Below are positions 15,070-24,749 of a stretch of DNA of 35,507 nt, piece by piece; positions within the stretch are counted from its first letter, which is position 1; every line of letters starts with the position of its first letter. Source of the stretch: Kitasatospora sp. GAS204B (lineage in GTDB: Bacteria; Actinomycetota; Actinomycetes; Streptomycetales; Streptomycetaceae). Made by a program: the position numbers and the translations under genes. The notes under the pieces are model-generated. The model was not told the DNA's origin, did no database searches, and was given only the letters and a program-made list of their open reading frames with translations. Location: positions 1 through 35,507 of the forward strand of contig NZ_JARZAG010000047.1 of the NCBI RefSeq assembly GCF_029892155.1, in the 5' to 3' direction.

Positions 15070-15101
15070 GTCAATCAAGCACCGCGTCAATGAAGCACTG
15101 C
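15070..15101. repeat. Two 16-bp tandem repeats in the ruvA-ruvB gap
   Basis: GTCAATCAAGCACCGC (15070-15085) and GTCAATGAAGCACTGC (15086-15101) differ at two positions, and a third partial unit ATCAACTTG follows. The block is AT-richer than its surroundings and lies in the ruvB leader, 30 bases before the start codon. Confidence 0.8.
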
Positions 15102-15130
15102 ATCAACTTGTCGACTTGGAGCCAGCCCTG

Positions 15131-16339
15131 ATGAGCCCGTACGACTCCGACCCCGCCGACCGCCTGGTGGCGGCGGCCGCCGACGAGGCGGACCAGGCGG
15201 TCGAGGCGGCGCTGCGCCCCAAGCTGCTGGACGAGTTCATCGGCCAGGAGCGGGTGCGCGAACAGCTCTCGCTGGTGCTGCGCGCGGCCCGCAAGCGCGG
15301 TGCCGCCCCCGACCACGTGCTGCTGAGCGGACCGCCCGGGCTCGGCAAGACCACGCTGTCGATGATCATCGCGGCCGAGCTGAACGCCCCGCTCCGGATC
15401 ACCTCGGGCCCGGCCATCCAGCACGCCGGCGACCTGGCGGCGATCCTCTCCTCGCTGACCGAGGGCGAGGTGCTCTTCCTCGACGAGATCCACCGGATGT
15501 CCCGGCCCGCCGAGGAGATGCTCTACATGGCGATGGAGGACTTCCGGGTCGACGTGATCGTCGGCAAGGGCCCGGGCGCCACCGCGATCCCGCTGGAACT
15601 GCCGCCGTTCACCCTGGTCGGCGCCACCACCCGGGCCGGCCTGCTGCCGCCGCCGCTGCGCGACCGGTTCGGTTTCACCGGCCACATGGAGTTCTACGCC
15701 CCCGCCGAGCTGCAGCGGGTGGTGCACCGTTCGGCCGCGCTGCTCGACGTGGAGATCGACCCGGTCGGTGCCGCCGAGATCGCCGGCCGCTCCCGGGGCA
15801 CCCCGCGGATCGCCAACCGGCTGCTGCGCCGGGTGCGGGACTACGCCCAGGTCGAGCACGACGGCCGGATCACCCAGGAGATCGCCGCCAAGGCGCTGGC
15901 GGTCTACGAGGTGGACGCGCGTGGTCTGGACCGGTTGGACCGGGCGGTGCTGGACGCGCTGCTGCGGCTCTTCGGCGGCGGGCCGGTGGGCCTGTCCACG
16001 CTGGCCGTCGCGGTGGGGGAGGAGGCCGAGACGGTGGAGGAGGTGGCCGAGCCCTTCCTGGTCCGCGAGGGGCTGCTGGCCCGCACCCCGCGCGGTCGGA
16101 TCGCCACCGCCGCGGCCTGGCAGCACCTCGGACTGACCCCGCCGCCCCAGGTCGGCGGGCGCGGCGGGCTGCCCGGGCAGCAGCAGTTCTTCGCGGCCGA
16201 ATCAGCAGCCGGATCGGCGGCCGAGTCAGCGCCCGGATCAGCGCTCGAGTCAGCGGCCGGATCGGCACCCGAATCAGCGACCGGATCGACGGCCGCGTTG
16301 ACGCCCGCGTTGACGCCGGAAGAACCCGTCCAGGACTGA
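15131..16339 (+). CDS. ruvB: Holliday junction branch migration ATPase RuvB
   Basis: AAA+ hexameric motor that drives branch migration with RuvA. The 402-residue product has Walker A GPPGLGKT at 67-74, Walker B LFLDEIHRMS near 117, a TTRAG sensor 1 segment, RGTPRIANRLLRR (sensor 2/arginine region) and the winged-helix domain ending QHLGLTPP. The ATG at 15131 is preferred: GGAG lies nine bases upstream and MSPYDSDPADRLV is a natural N-terminus; the TTG at 15116 overlaps that site. The protein is longer than the usual 340-360 residues because of a low-complexity tail (about 356-402) of Glu/Gly-Ser-Ala-x units encoded by a minisatellite. The tail lies outside the folded core and should not block activity. 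Confidence 0.96.
   Translation: MSPYDSDPADRLVAAAADEADQAVEAALRPKLLDEFIGQERVREQLSLVLRAARKRGAAPDHVLLSGPPGLGKTTLSMIIAAELNAPLRITSGPAIQHAGDLAAILSSLTEGEVLFLDEIHRMSRPAEEMLYMAMEDFRVDVIVGKGPGATAIPLELPPFTLVGATTRAGLLPPPLRDRFGFTGHMEFYAPAELQRVVHRSAALLDVEIDPVGAAEIAGRSRGTPRIANRLLRRVRDYAQVEHDGRITQEIAAKALAVYEVDARGLDRLDRAVLDALLRLFGGGPVGLSTLAVAVGEEAETVEEVAEPFLVREGLLARTPRGRIATAAAWQHLGLTPPPQVGGRGGLPGQQQFFAAESAAGSAAESAPGSALESAAGSAPESATGSTAALTPALTPEEPVQD
16199..16318 (+). repeat. 12-bp minisatellite in the 3' end of ruvB
   Basis: Eight in-frame 12-bp units of the form (GAR or GGA)(TCR)(GCR/ACG)(NCC or CTC) run from 16199 to 16294, alternating to give a 24-bp period. Two further 12-bp units GCG-TTG-ACG-CC(C/G) follow. 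The encoded units are E-S-A-x and G-S-A-x. Codons GAA, GGA, TCA, GCA and TTG are rare elsewhere in this window. Confidence 0.9.
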
Positions 16340-16387
16340 CCGTGTCAGAGACTCGCCACCTTTGGCGGCGGGATGCGATGCTTGGCG

Positions 16388-16416
16388 TTGTCCGATCAGA
16401 GCGGGTCTCCTAGACT
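16388..16416 (+). promoter_or_regulatory. Housekeeping promoter of yajC-secD-secF
   Basis: TTGTCC (16388-16393), a 17-base spacer and TAGACT (16411-16416): the best -35/-10 pair in the window, of the HrdB type. It gives a leader of about 75 nt to the yajC GTG. No gene is present in 16340-16497. Confidence 0.75.
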
Positions 16417-16497
16417 TCGCCGGACCGCCCCGTCTCGCCTGGCGGGCCGACCATCGCCTGTGGCTGTCCATCGGGTAGCCCGTAAGGACCTTTTGCT

Positions 16498-16911
16498 GTG
16501 AATCTCCTCATTCTTCTCCTCCCGATCGCTGCGATCTTCCTCATGTTCCGATCGCAGAAGAAGCGGCAGCAGCAGGCGCAGACCATGCAGTCGGCGCTGG
16601 AGCCGGGCGCTGCGGTGCGCACCATCGGGGGCATGTACGCCCAGGTGATCGCGATCAACGAGAGCTCCGTGGAGCTGGAGATCGCCCCTGGCGTGGTGAC
16701 CCACTTCTCGAAGAGTGCGATCGCCGCGGTCATCGAGCCGCAGGAGTACGACGAGATCATCAACGGCCGTCCCGAGGGGGACGAGTCCGTGGAGCTCACC
16801 GACGAGCACGTCGAGGACGAGCTCCTCGCCGACGAGCACGTCGAGGACGAGGCCGTGCGGGAGGACGTCAGCCTGGAGAAGGCCGACAGCGACACGCCCG
16901 CGGCCAAGTAG
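16498..16911 (+). CDS. yajC: Preprotein translocase accessory subunit YajC
   Basis: Small membrane partner of SecDF in the Sec translocase. The 137 residues start with a membrane helix (about 2-17, LLILLLPIAAIFLMF), then the family motif SQKKRQQQ and the soluble core PGAAVRTIGGMYAQV. The C-terminal third is strongly acidic and contains a duplicated DEHVEDE (two copies 10 residues apart). The GTG start at 16498 has AAGGA nine bases upstream. It leads the yajC-secD-secF cluster. Confidence 0.95.
   Translation: MNLLILLLPIAAIFLMFRSQKKRQQQAQTMQSALEPGAAVRTIGGMYAQVIAINESSVELEIAPGVVTHFSKSAIAAVIEPQEYDEIINGRPEGDESVELTDEHVEDELLADEHVEDEAVREDVSLEKADSDTPAAK
16801..16851 (+). repeat. 21-bp exact direct repeat in yajC (30-bp period)
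   Basis: The 21 bases 16801-16821 recur exactly at 16831-16851 and encode DEHVEDE twice. The intervening bases also align partly, so this looks like a recent 30-bp tandem duplication kept in frame. Confidence 0.85.
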
Positions 16912-17026
16912 CACGACGACGGTCCGCACCACCACTTCACGGTTGTCCGCAGCTCAGCGCCGCCTCCTGCCCCCACGCGGGTCGGCGCGCTGAGCCGGCG
17001 GCATGGGACAGGGAGAAACGAGCAAG

Positions 17027-18868
17027 GTGGCAACACCCAAGTCGCGTCCGCGCGACGGTTATCCGGGGCGGGCTCTGGCCCTCATCCTGGTGGTCACCGT
17101 CGGACTGGTCGCCCTCATGTTCGGGACAGGCCACAAGACGCCTCGCCTCGGTATCGATCTCGCGGGTGGGACCAGCATCACGCTGACGGCCACCTCGAAG
17201 GACAAGGCCGCGGTCAACTCGTCGAACATGAACATCGCGGTCGGGATCATCCAGAAGCGCGTCAACGCCTTCGGTGTCTCCGAGGCCGAGGTTCAGACCC
17301 AGGGCAACGACAACATCATCGTTGACATCCCGAAGGGGACGAACAGCCAGCAGGCGGCGCAGCAGGTCGGTACCACGGCCCAGCTGTACTTCCGGCCGGT
17401 GCTGGCGACCGCGCCCAGTGGTGTGACCCTGCCGCCCGCCACCAGCAGCCCGAGCGCCGCCGCCAGCGGCAGCGCCAGTGGCAGCCCGAGCGCGAGTGCC
17501 AGTGCCGGCGGCTCGGCCAGTGCCGCCGCCGGTTCGCCGAGCGCCGGCGCCAGCTCGTCCAAGGCCGGCCGCGCGCTCTCCGAGGGCCTGCTGGCCGACG
17601 CGAGCGGTTCGCCGAGCGCCGGTTCCAGCGCCGCCCCCTCGGGCTCCGCGTCGGCCCCGGCCGGCGGCAGCGCCGCCCCGAGCTCCGCCGCCTCCGCGCT
17701 CCCGCCGGTTCCGACCGCCCCGGCGGACGCCTCCAGCCAGCTCACCCAGGGCACCGTCCCGGCTGACCTGACCGCCAAGTTCGCCGCGCTGGACTGCTCC
17801 AACTCCACCCAGCGGATCGACTACCAGACCACGCCGGCCGCCGACACGGTCGCCTGCTCCTACAACAAGGAGCAGAACGCTTGGTACAAGTTCGCGCTCG
17901 GCCCGGTCGCGGTCAACGGCGCGGACGTCTCCAAGGCCCAGGCCGGCTACGACGCGCAGAACGCGGCCGGCTGGGAGGTCCAGCTGGGCTTCAACGACCG
18001 CGGTTCCAAGGCCTTCGCCACCACCACCGGCCAGCTGGCCACGCTGCCCGCCCCGACCAACCAGTTCGCCATCGTGCTGGACGGCCAGGTGGTCTCCCAC
18101 CCGTACGTGCAGCAGTCGATCACCGGCGGTACCGCGGTGATCTCCGGCAGCTTCACCCAGAGCGACGCCAGCAACCTGTCCAACGTGCTGAGCTTCGGCG
18201 CGCTGCCGCTGAGCTTCACCCAGAGCGACATCACCACCGTCACCCCGCAGCTGGGCGGTGACCAGCTGCACGCCGGTCTGCTGGCCGGCGCGATCGGCCT
18301 GGCGCTGGTCGTCTTCTACTCGCTGCTGTACTACCGGGGCCTGGGTCTGGTCTCGATCGCCGGCCTGGTGGTCTCCGCGATCCTGACCTACACGATCATG
18401 TGCCTGCTGGGCGCCGGGATCGGCTTCGCGCTGAACCTGCCGGCCGTCTGCGGTGCGATCGTGGCGATCGGTATCACCGCGGACTCCTTCATCGTGTACT
18501 TCGAACGCATCCGCGACGAGGTGCGCGAGGGCGCCCCGCTGCGCTCGGCCGTCCAGCGTGCCTGGCCGCGAGCCCGCCGCACCATCCTGGTCTCCGACTT
18601 CGTGTCGTTCCTCTGTGCCGTGGTGCTGTACGTCTGCTCGGTCGGCAAGGTCCAGGGCTTCGCGTTCACGCTGGGTCTGACCACGCTGCTCGACATCGTG
18701 GTGATCTTCCTCTTCACCAAGCCGATGATCACCCTGCTGGCCCGGCGGAAGTTCTTCGCCAACGGCCACCCGTGGTCCGGTCTCGACCCGAAGCGTCTGG
18801 GCGCCCGCCCGCCGATCCGGAGCACCCGGCGTCGTCCCGCCACCTCCGCCGCCGTGAAGGAGGCCTGA
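17027..18868 (+). CDS. secD: Protein translocase subunit SecD
   Basis: Membrane component that uses the proton gradient to complete protein export, with SecF. The 613 residues show TM1 (about 16-34), LGIDLAGGTSITL of the P1 domain, the NFSDA-like block IVLDGQVVSHPYVQQSITGG, and five C-terminal spans including LLAGAIGLALVVFYSLLYY and GITADSFIVYFERIRDE. An extracytoplasmic Ser/Ala/Gly/Pro-rich segment of about 105 residues (about 133-240) interrupts P1. The start is the GTG at 17027: GGGAGA lies 10 bases upstream, whereas the ATG at 17003 has no ribosome binding site. The secF ATG follows four bases after the stop. Confidence 0.95.
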   Translation: MATPKSRPRDGYPGRALALILVVTVGLVALMFGTGHKTPRLGIDLAGGTSITLTATSKDKAAVNSSNMNIAVGIIQKRVNAFGVSEAEVQTQGNDNIIVDIPKGTNSQQAAQQVGTTAQLYFRPVLATAPSGVTLPPATSSPSAAASGSASGSPSASASAGGSASAAAGSPSAGASSSKAGRALSEGLLADASGSPSAGSSAAPSGSASAPAGGSAAPSSAASALPPVPTAPADASSQLTQGTVPADLTAKFAALDCSNSTQRIDYQTTPAADTVACSYNKEQNAWYKFALGPVAVNGADVSKAQAGYDAQNAAGWEVQLGFNDRGSKAFATTTGQLATLPAPTNQFAIVLDGQVVSHPYVQQSITGGTAVISGSFTQSDASNLSNVLSFGALPLSFTQSDITTVTPQLGGDQLHAGLLAGAIGLALVVFYSLLYYRGLGLVSIAGLVVSAILTYTIMCLLGAGIGFALNLPAVCGAIVAIGITADSFIVYFERIRDEVREGAPLRSAVQRAWPRARRTILVSDFVSFLCAVVLYVCSVGKVQGFAFTLGLTTLLDIVVIFLFTKPMITLLARRKFFANGHPWSGLDPKRLGARPPIRSTRRRPATSAAVKEA

Positions 18869-18872
18869 CGCC

Positions 18873-20003
18873 ATGTCACGCTTCAGCAACCTGGGACACC
18901 GTCTCTACCAGGGCGAGATCAGCTTCGACTTCGTCGGTCGGCGCAAGATCTGGTACAGCATCTCGGCGGCGATCGCCGCGGCGGCGCTGATCGGCCTGAC
19001 CGTGATCGGTCTGCACCTGAGCATCGACTTCAAGGGCGGCTCGGTCTACACGGTCAAGAAGCCCGGGCTGACCATCAGCCAGGCGCAGACCTCGATCGAC
19101 AAGATCGTCGGGGACTCGACCCCGCAGGTGCAGGCCACCGGTGACGGCCAGATCCGGGTCCAGGTCAGCTCCAACGACAAGATCCAGTCCACCGAGGTGG
19201 TCCAGAAGCTCTCCACCGACCTCGGCATCGACCAGAGCGCGATCAACGCGCAGGTGGTCGGCCCGAGTTGGGGGCAGCAGATCTCGCAGAAGGCCCTGAC
19301 CGGTCTGATCGTCTTCATGATCCTGGTCACCGCCTACCTGGCGATCGCCTTCGAGTGGCGGATGGCGGTGGCGGCCCTGGTCGCCCTGATCCACGACCTG
19401 CTGATCACCATCGGGGTCTACGCCCTGGTCGGCTTCGAGGTCTCGCCGGGTACCGTGATCGGCTTCCTGACCATCCTCGGTTACTCGCTCTACGACACGG
19501 TCGTCGTCTTCGACACCGTGAAGGAGAACACCAAGGGGATCGAGAAGCAGAACAAGATCACCTACAGCGAGGCGGCCAACGCGGGCCTCAACCAGACCCT
19601 GGTCCGCTCGGTCAACACCACCGTGGTGGCCCTGCTGCCGGTGGCGGCGCTGCTCTTCATCGGTGGCGGCCTGCTCGGCGCCGGCACCCTGAACGACATC
19701 TCGCTCGCGCTCTTCGTCGGCCTGTCGGCCGGTGCGTACTCCTCGATCTGCGTCGCCACCCCGCTGCTCGCGCAGCTCAAGGAGCAGAGCCCGGAGATGC
19801 GGGCGCTGGCCAAGCGGGTCGCCCAGCGCAAGGCCGCGGACGCCAAGGCGGCGGCGGCCAAGGCGGCGGCCGGTGTGACCGACGAGGTGGACGACGAGAT
19901 GTCGGGCACGGTCGAGGACAGCATCGCGGCCGGTATGGTCGGTCAGCGTAATCAGCCGGTCGGCCGGGCCCGTGGCAAGGGCCGCCCGTCCGGCAAGCGA
20001 TGA
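18873..20003 (+). CDS. secF: Protein translocase subunit SecF
   Basis: Partner of SecD in the SecDF export motor. The 376 residues have TM1 (about 27-47), the SecF hallmark IDFKGGSVYTV, and the C-terminal bundle with GFLTILGYSLYDTVVVFDTVKEN and NQTLVRSVNTTVVALLP. The final 80 residues are cytoplasmic, rich in Ala, Lys and acidic residues, and end GKGRPSGKR. The ATG at 18873 has AAGGAGG nine bases upstream within the secD end. Its TGA overlaps an ATG at 20000 that reads into apt, so secF and apt are probably coupled. Confidence 0.97.
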   Translation: MSRFSNLGHRLYQGEISFDFVGRRKIWYSISAAIAAAALIGLTVIGLHLSIDFKGGSVYTVKKPGLTISQAQTSIDKIVGDSTPQVQATGDGQIRVQVSSNDKIQSTEVVQKLSTDLGIDQSAINAQVVGPSWGQQISQKALTGLIVFMILVTAYLAIAFEWRMAVAALVALIHDLLITIGVYALVGFEVSPGTVIGFLTILGYSLYDTVVVFDTVKENTKGIEKQNKITYSEAANAGLNQTLVRSVNTTVVALLPVAALLFIGGGLLGAGTLNDISLALFVGLSAGAYSSICVATPLLAQLKEQSPEMRALAKRVAQRKAADAKAAAAKAAAGVTDEVDDEMSGTVEDSIAAGMVGQRNQPVGRARGKGRPSGKR

Positions 20004-20017
20004 TCGAAGGACGCCCT

Positions 20018-20569
20018 GTGACCCCCGCCGACACCGCCCTGACCGAGCTGCTCACCAGCCGGATCAAGGACGTTCCCGACTACCCGAAGCCCGGGGTGCT
20101 GTTCAAGGACATCGCCCCGCTGCTGGCCGACGCCGAGGCGTTCGGCGCGCTCACCAAGGCGCTGGCCGAGCGGGCGAAGGAGCTGGGCGCGACCAAGGTG
20201 GTGGGGCTGGAGGCCCGCGGCTTCGTGCTGGCGGCCCCGGCGGCCTTCGCCGCCGGGCTCGGCTTCGTGCCGATCCGCAAGAAGGGCAAGCTGCCCGGCG
20301 AGGTCTTCCAGCAGTCCTACGACCTGGAGTACGGCTCCGCCACCCTGGAGGTGCAGTGCGACGCCTTCGCCCCTGGTGAGCGGGTGCTGGTGGTCGACGA
20401 CGTGCTGGCCACCGGCGGCACCATCGCCGCCTCGCTGGACCTGGTCAGGCGCACCGGGGCCGAGCTGGTCGGCGTGGTCGTGCTGATGGAGCTGAGCAGC
20501 CTGCCCGGGCGGGCGCGGCTCGCCGAGCACCTGGGCGCGGCGCCGCTGGAGACCCTGGTCCTGGTCTGA
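20018..20569 (+). CDS. apt: Adenine phosphoribosyltransferase
   Basis: Converts adenine and PRPP to AMP in purine salvage. The 183-residue protein has DYPKPGVLFKDI at the N-terminus, GLEARGF, RKKGKLPG, and the PRPP-binding VLVVDDVLATGGT motif. The start is taken as the GTG at 20018 with GAAGGA six bases upstream, giving the usual family length; an in-frame ATG at 20000 overlapping the secF stop would add six residues. The order secF-apt-relA is conserved in actinobacteria and places nucleotide salvage beside (p)ppGpp metabolism. Confidence 0.95.
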   Translation: MTPADTALTELLTSRIKDVPDYPKPGVLFKDIAPLLADAEAFGALTKALAERAKELGATKVVGLEARGFVLAAPAAFAAGLGFVPIRKKGKLPGEVFQQSYDLEYGSATLEVQCDAFAPGERVLVVDDVLATGGTIAASLDLVRRTGAELVGVVVLMELSSLPGRARLAEHLGAAPLETLVLV

Positions 20570-20601
20570 GCCAGCCGGCACCTGGGAGAGCAGGTCCGAA
20601 A

Positions 20602-20637
20602 CGAGAGCGGTGACCGCGGTCGCGGTCACCGCTCTCG
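20602..20637 (+). terminator. Hairpin terminator after apt
   Basis: A 17-bp perfect stem (20602-20618 with 20621-20637) separated by GT, 32 bases after the apt stop, without a U-tract. It ends the sec-apt unit before the relA promoter. Confidence 0.75.
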
Positions 20638-20682
20638 GCATGTCAGCCACCGGGCGGCGGAACACCGGCGCGTCACGCTCGG

Positions 20683-20688
20683 TACCAT
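20683..20688 (+). promoter_or_regulatory. -10 box TACCAT of relA
   Basis: TACCAT within GCTCGGTACCAT, the same 12-mer found at the thrS promoter. It gives a leader of about 27 nt before the relA TTG. No -35 is recognisable. Confidence 0.55.
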
Positions 20689-20721
20689 GAAGATTCATCC
20701 GGTGCGTACCGAGGAGTGTCT

Positions 20722-23193
<2,472 letters not shown>

Positions 23194-23231
23194 CGCCCAG
23201 GGTCAGTCCGGCAATCCCGCGGGCACATGCG

Positions 23232-23262
23232 AGGGGGCCCACCGCCGAGCGGTGGGCCCCCT
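23232..23262. terminator. Hairpin terminator between relA and the DUF349 gene
   Basis: A 14-bp stem (23232-23245 with 23249-23262) with loop CGA, followed by TGACGCCG/CGGCGTCA, a second short hairpin that includes the DUF349 stop. It serves the two convergent genes. Confidence 0.75.
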
Positions 23263-23277
23263 TGACGCCGTGCGGCG

Positions 23278-24507
23278 TCAGCCGCTGAACTCCTCCAGGC
23301 TCTTGAGCGCCTGGTCCAGCAGCGCCTGACGGCCCGCCAGTTCGGCCTCCAGCTTCCTGGTCTTGGACTCGTTGCCGGCCGCGCGGGCCTTCTCCAGGTC
23401 GGCCTTCAGCTTGTCGACCGCGCCCTGCAGCAGGCCGGTCATGCCGGCCGCGCGGGCCTTGGCCTCCGGGTTGGAGCGCTGCCACTCGGCCTCCTCGGCC
23501 TCGCGGACGGCCCGCTCCACGGTGTTCAGCCGACCGTCCAGCTTCGGCTTGGCGTCGCGCGGCACGTGGCCGATCGCCTCCCAGCGCTCGCTGACGTCGC
23601 GCAGCGCGGCCTTGGCGGTCTTGAGGTCGCCGATCGGCAGGATCGCCTCGGCCTCGAGCAGCAGCGCCTCCTTGAGCTTCTGGTTCTCGCTCTGCTCGGC
23701 GTCCCGCTCGGTGAAGACCGCCGAACGGGCCTGGAAGAACACGTCCTGGGCGCCGCGGAACCGCGCCCACAGCTCGTCCTCGGCGTCCCGCTGCGCCCGG
23801 CCCGCGGCCTTCCACTGCGCCATCAGGTCGCGGTAACGGGCCGCGGTGTCGCCCCACTCGGTGGAGCTGGAGAGCGCCTCGGCCTCGGCGACCAGCCGCT
23901 CCTTGACCGCCCGGGCGTGGTCGCGCTCGGCGTCCAGCTGGGCGAAGTGCGCCTTGCGGTGCTTGGAGAAGACCGACCGGGCGTGCGAGAACCGGTGCCA
24001 CAGCTCGTCGTCGCTCTTGCGGTCCAGCCGGGGCAGGCCCTTCCAGGTGTCCACCAGCGCGCGCAGCCGGTCCCCGGCCTCCCGCCACTGGGTGGACTCG
24101 GCGAGCTGCTCGGCCTCGGCGACCAGCGCCTCCTTGGCGGTGCGGGTCTCGTCGGCCGCCTTGGCCCGGGCGGCCTTGCGCTCCACCTGGCGCGACTCGA
24201 TGTCACCGGCCAGGGAGTCCAACCGCTGGGCGAGCGCGGCGAGGTCGCCGACCGCGTGCGCCTCGGTCACCTGGGCGCGCAGGTGGTCCAGCGCGGTCTG
24301 GGCCTCCTTGGCGGCCAGGTCCGTCTTGCGCACCCGGTGCTCCAGCAGGCCGATCTCGGCGGCCAGGCCCTGGTACTTGCGCTCGAAGTAGGCGAGAGCC
24401 TCCTCGGGGGAGCCCGCCTGCCAGGAGCCGACGACGCGTTCGCCCTCGGCGGTCCTGACGTAGACGGTCCCCTGCTCGTCGACACGGCCCCACGGGTCGC
24501 TGCTCAC
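23278..24507 (-). CDS. DUF349-family coiled-coil protein
   Basis: A 409-residue, almost wholly alpha-helical protein made of repeated DUF349-type units. The pattern (R/K)-E-R-L-V-A-E-A-E-x-L followed by W-x-x-x-A-x-x-x-R-x-L-x-x-x-W-K recurs at about 130-180, 205-255 and 280-325. The N-terminal 30 residues are different (GRVDEQGTVYVRTAEGERVVG). The C-terminus is a coiled coil of Lys/Glu/Ala heptads. DUF349 proteins are widespread in actinobacteria; their biochemical role is not settled as far as I know. The start is the GTG at 24505-24507 with GGAGGAGG five bases upstream. It is likely monocistronic, convergent with relA. Confidence 0.9.
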   Translation of the reverse strand: MSSDPWGRVDEQGTVYVRTAEGERVVGSWQAGSPEEALAYFERKYQGLAAEIGLLEHRVRKTDLAAKEAQTALDHLRAQVTEAHAVGDLAALAQRLDSLAGDIESRQVERKAARAKAADETRTAKEALVAEAEQLAESTQWREAGDRLRALVDTWKGLPRLDRKSDDELWHRFSHARSVFSKHRKAHFAQLDAERDHARAVKERLVAEAEALSSSTEWGDTAARYRDLMAQWKAAGRAQRDAEDELWARFRGAQDVFFQARSAVFTERDAEQSENQKLKEALLLEAEAILPIGDLKTAKAALRDVSERWEAIGHVPRDAKPKLDGRLNTVERAVREAEEAEWQRSNPEAKARAAGMTGLLQGAVDKLKADLEKARAAGNESKTRKLEAELAGRQALLDQALKSLEEFSG

Positions 24508-24577
24508 AGCGCCTCCTCCACATGACGGTTCGCCCACGCCTCGGTGGTACGGATCCGTCGTCCACAGTTGAATGTGC

Positions 24578-24658
24578 GGCGGACCGATGGTCCGCCGTCC
24601 CCGCCCGCCCGATCGGTTCGGCTGCCGAGGGTGACGGCGAGCGGGTCAGGGCACCCTA
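24578..24658 (-). promoter_or_regulatory. Leader and -10 box TAGGGT of the DUF349 gene
   Basis: TAGGGT on the minus strand (plus 24653-24658) would give a leader of about 140 nt containing a hairpin (24578-24585 with 24589-24596). No -35 is clear. The region 24508-24749 has no gene. Confidence 0.35.
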
Positions 24659-24696
24659 TACAACAGCAACATAGGCGACCAGGCCCGGTGCTGTCC

Positions 24697-24748
24697 GCAT
24701 CCGGGCCGGGCCAATTCGCGCGGCGGGGCCGGGGCACCCGCCGGATGC
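24697..24748 (-). terminator. Stem-loop downstream of the cyclophilin gene
   Basis: GCATCCGG (24697-24704) pairs with CCGGATGC (24741-24748) around a GC-rich interior that can pair further. It touches the cyclophilin stop at 24750 and probably ends that minus-strand transcript. Confidence 0.5.
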
Positions 24749-24749
24749 C

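Noticed and set aside
16937..18889. Minus-strand open frame opposite secD, very Gly/Arg/Ala-rich
   Set aside because: The low-complexity Ser/Ala insert of SecD read backwards gives Gly/Arg repeats; not a real protein.
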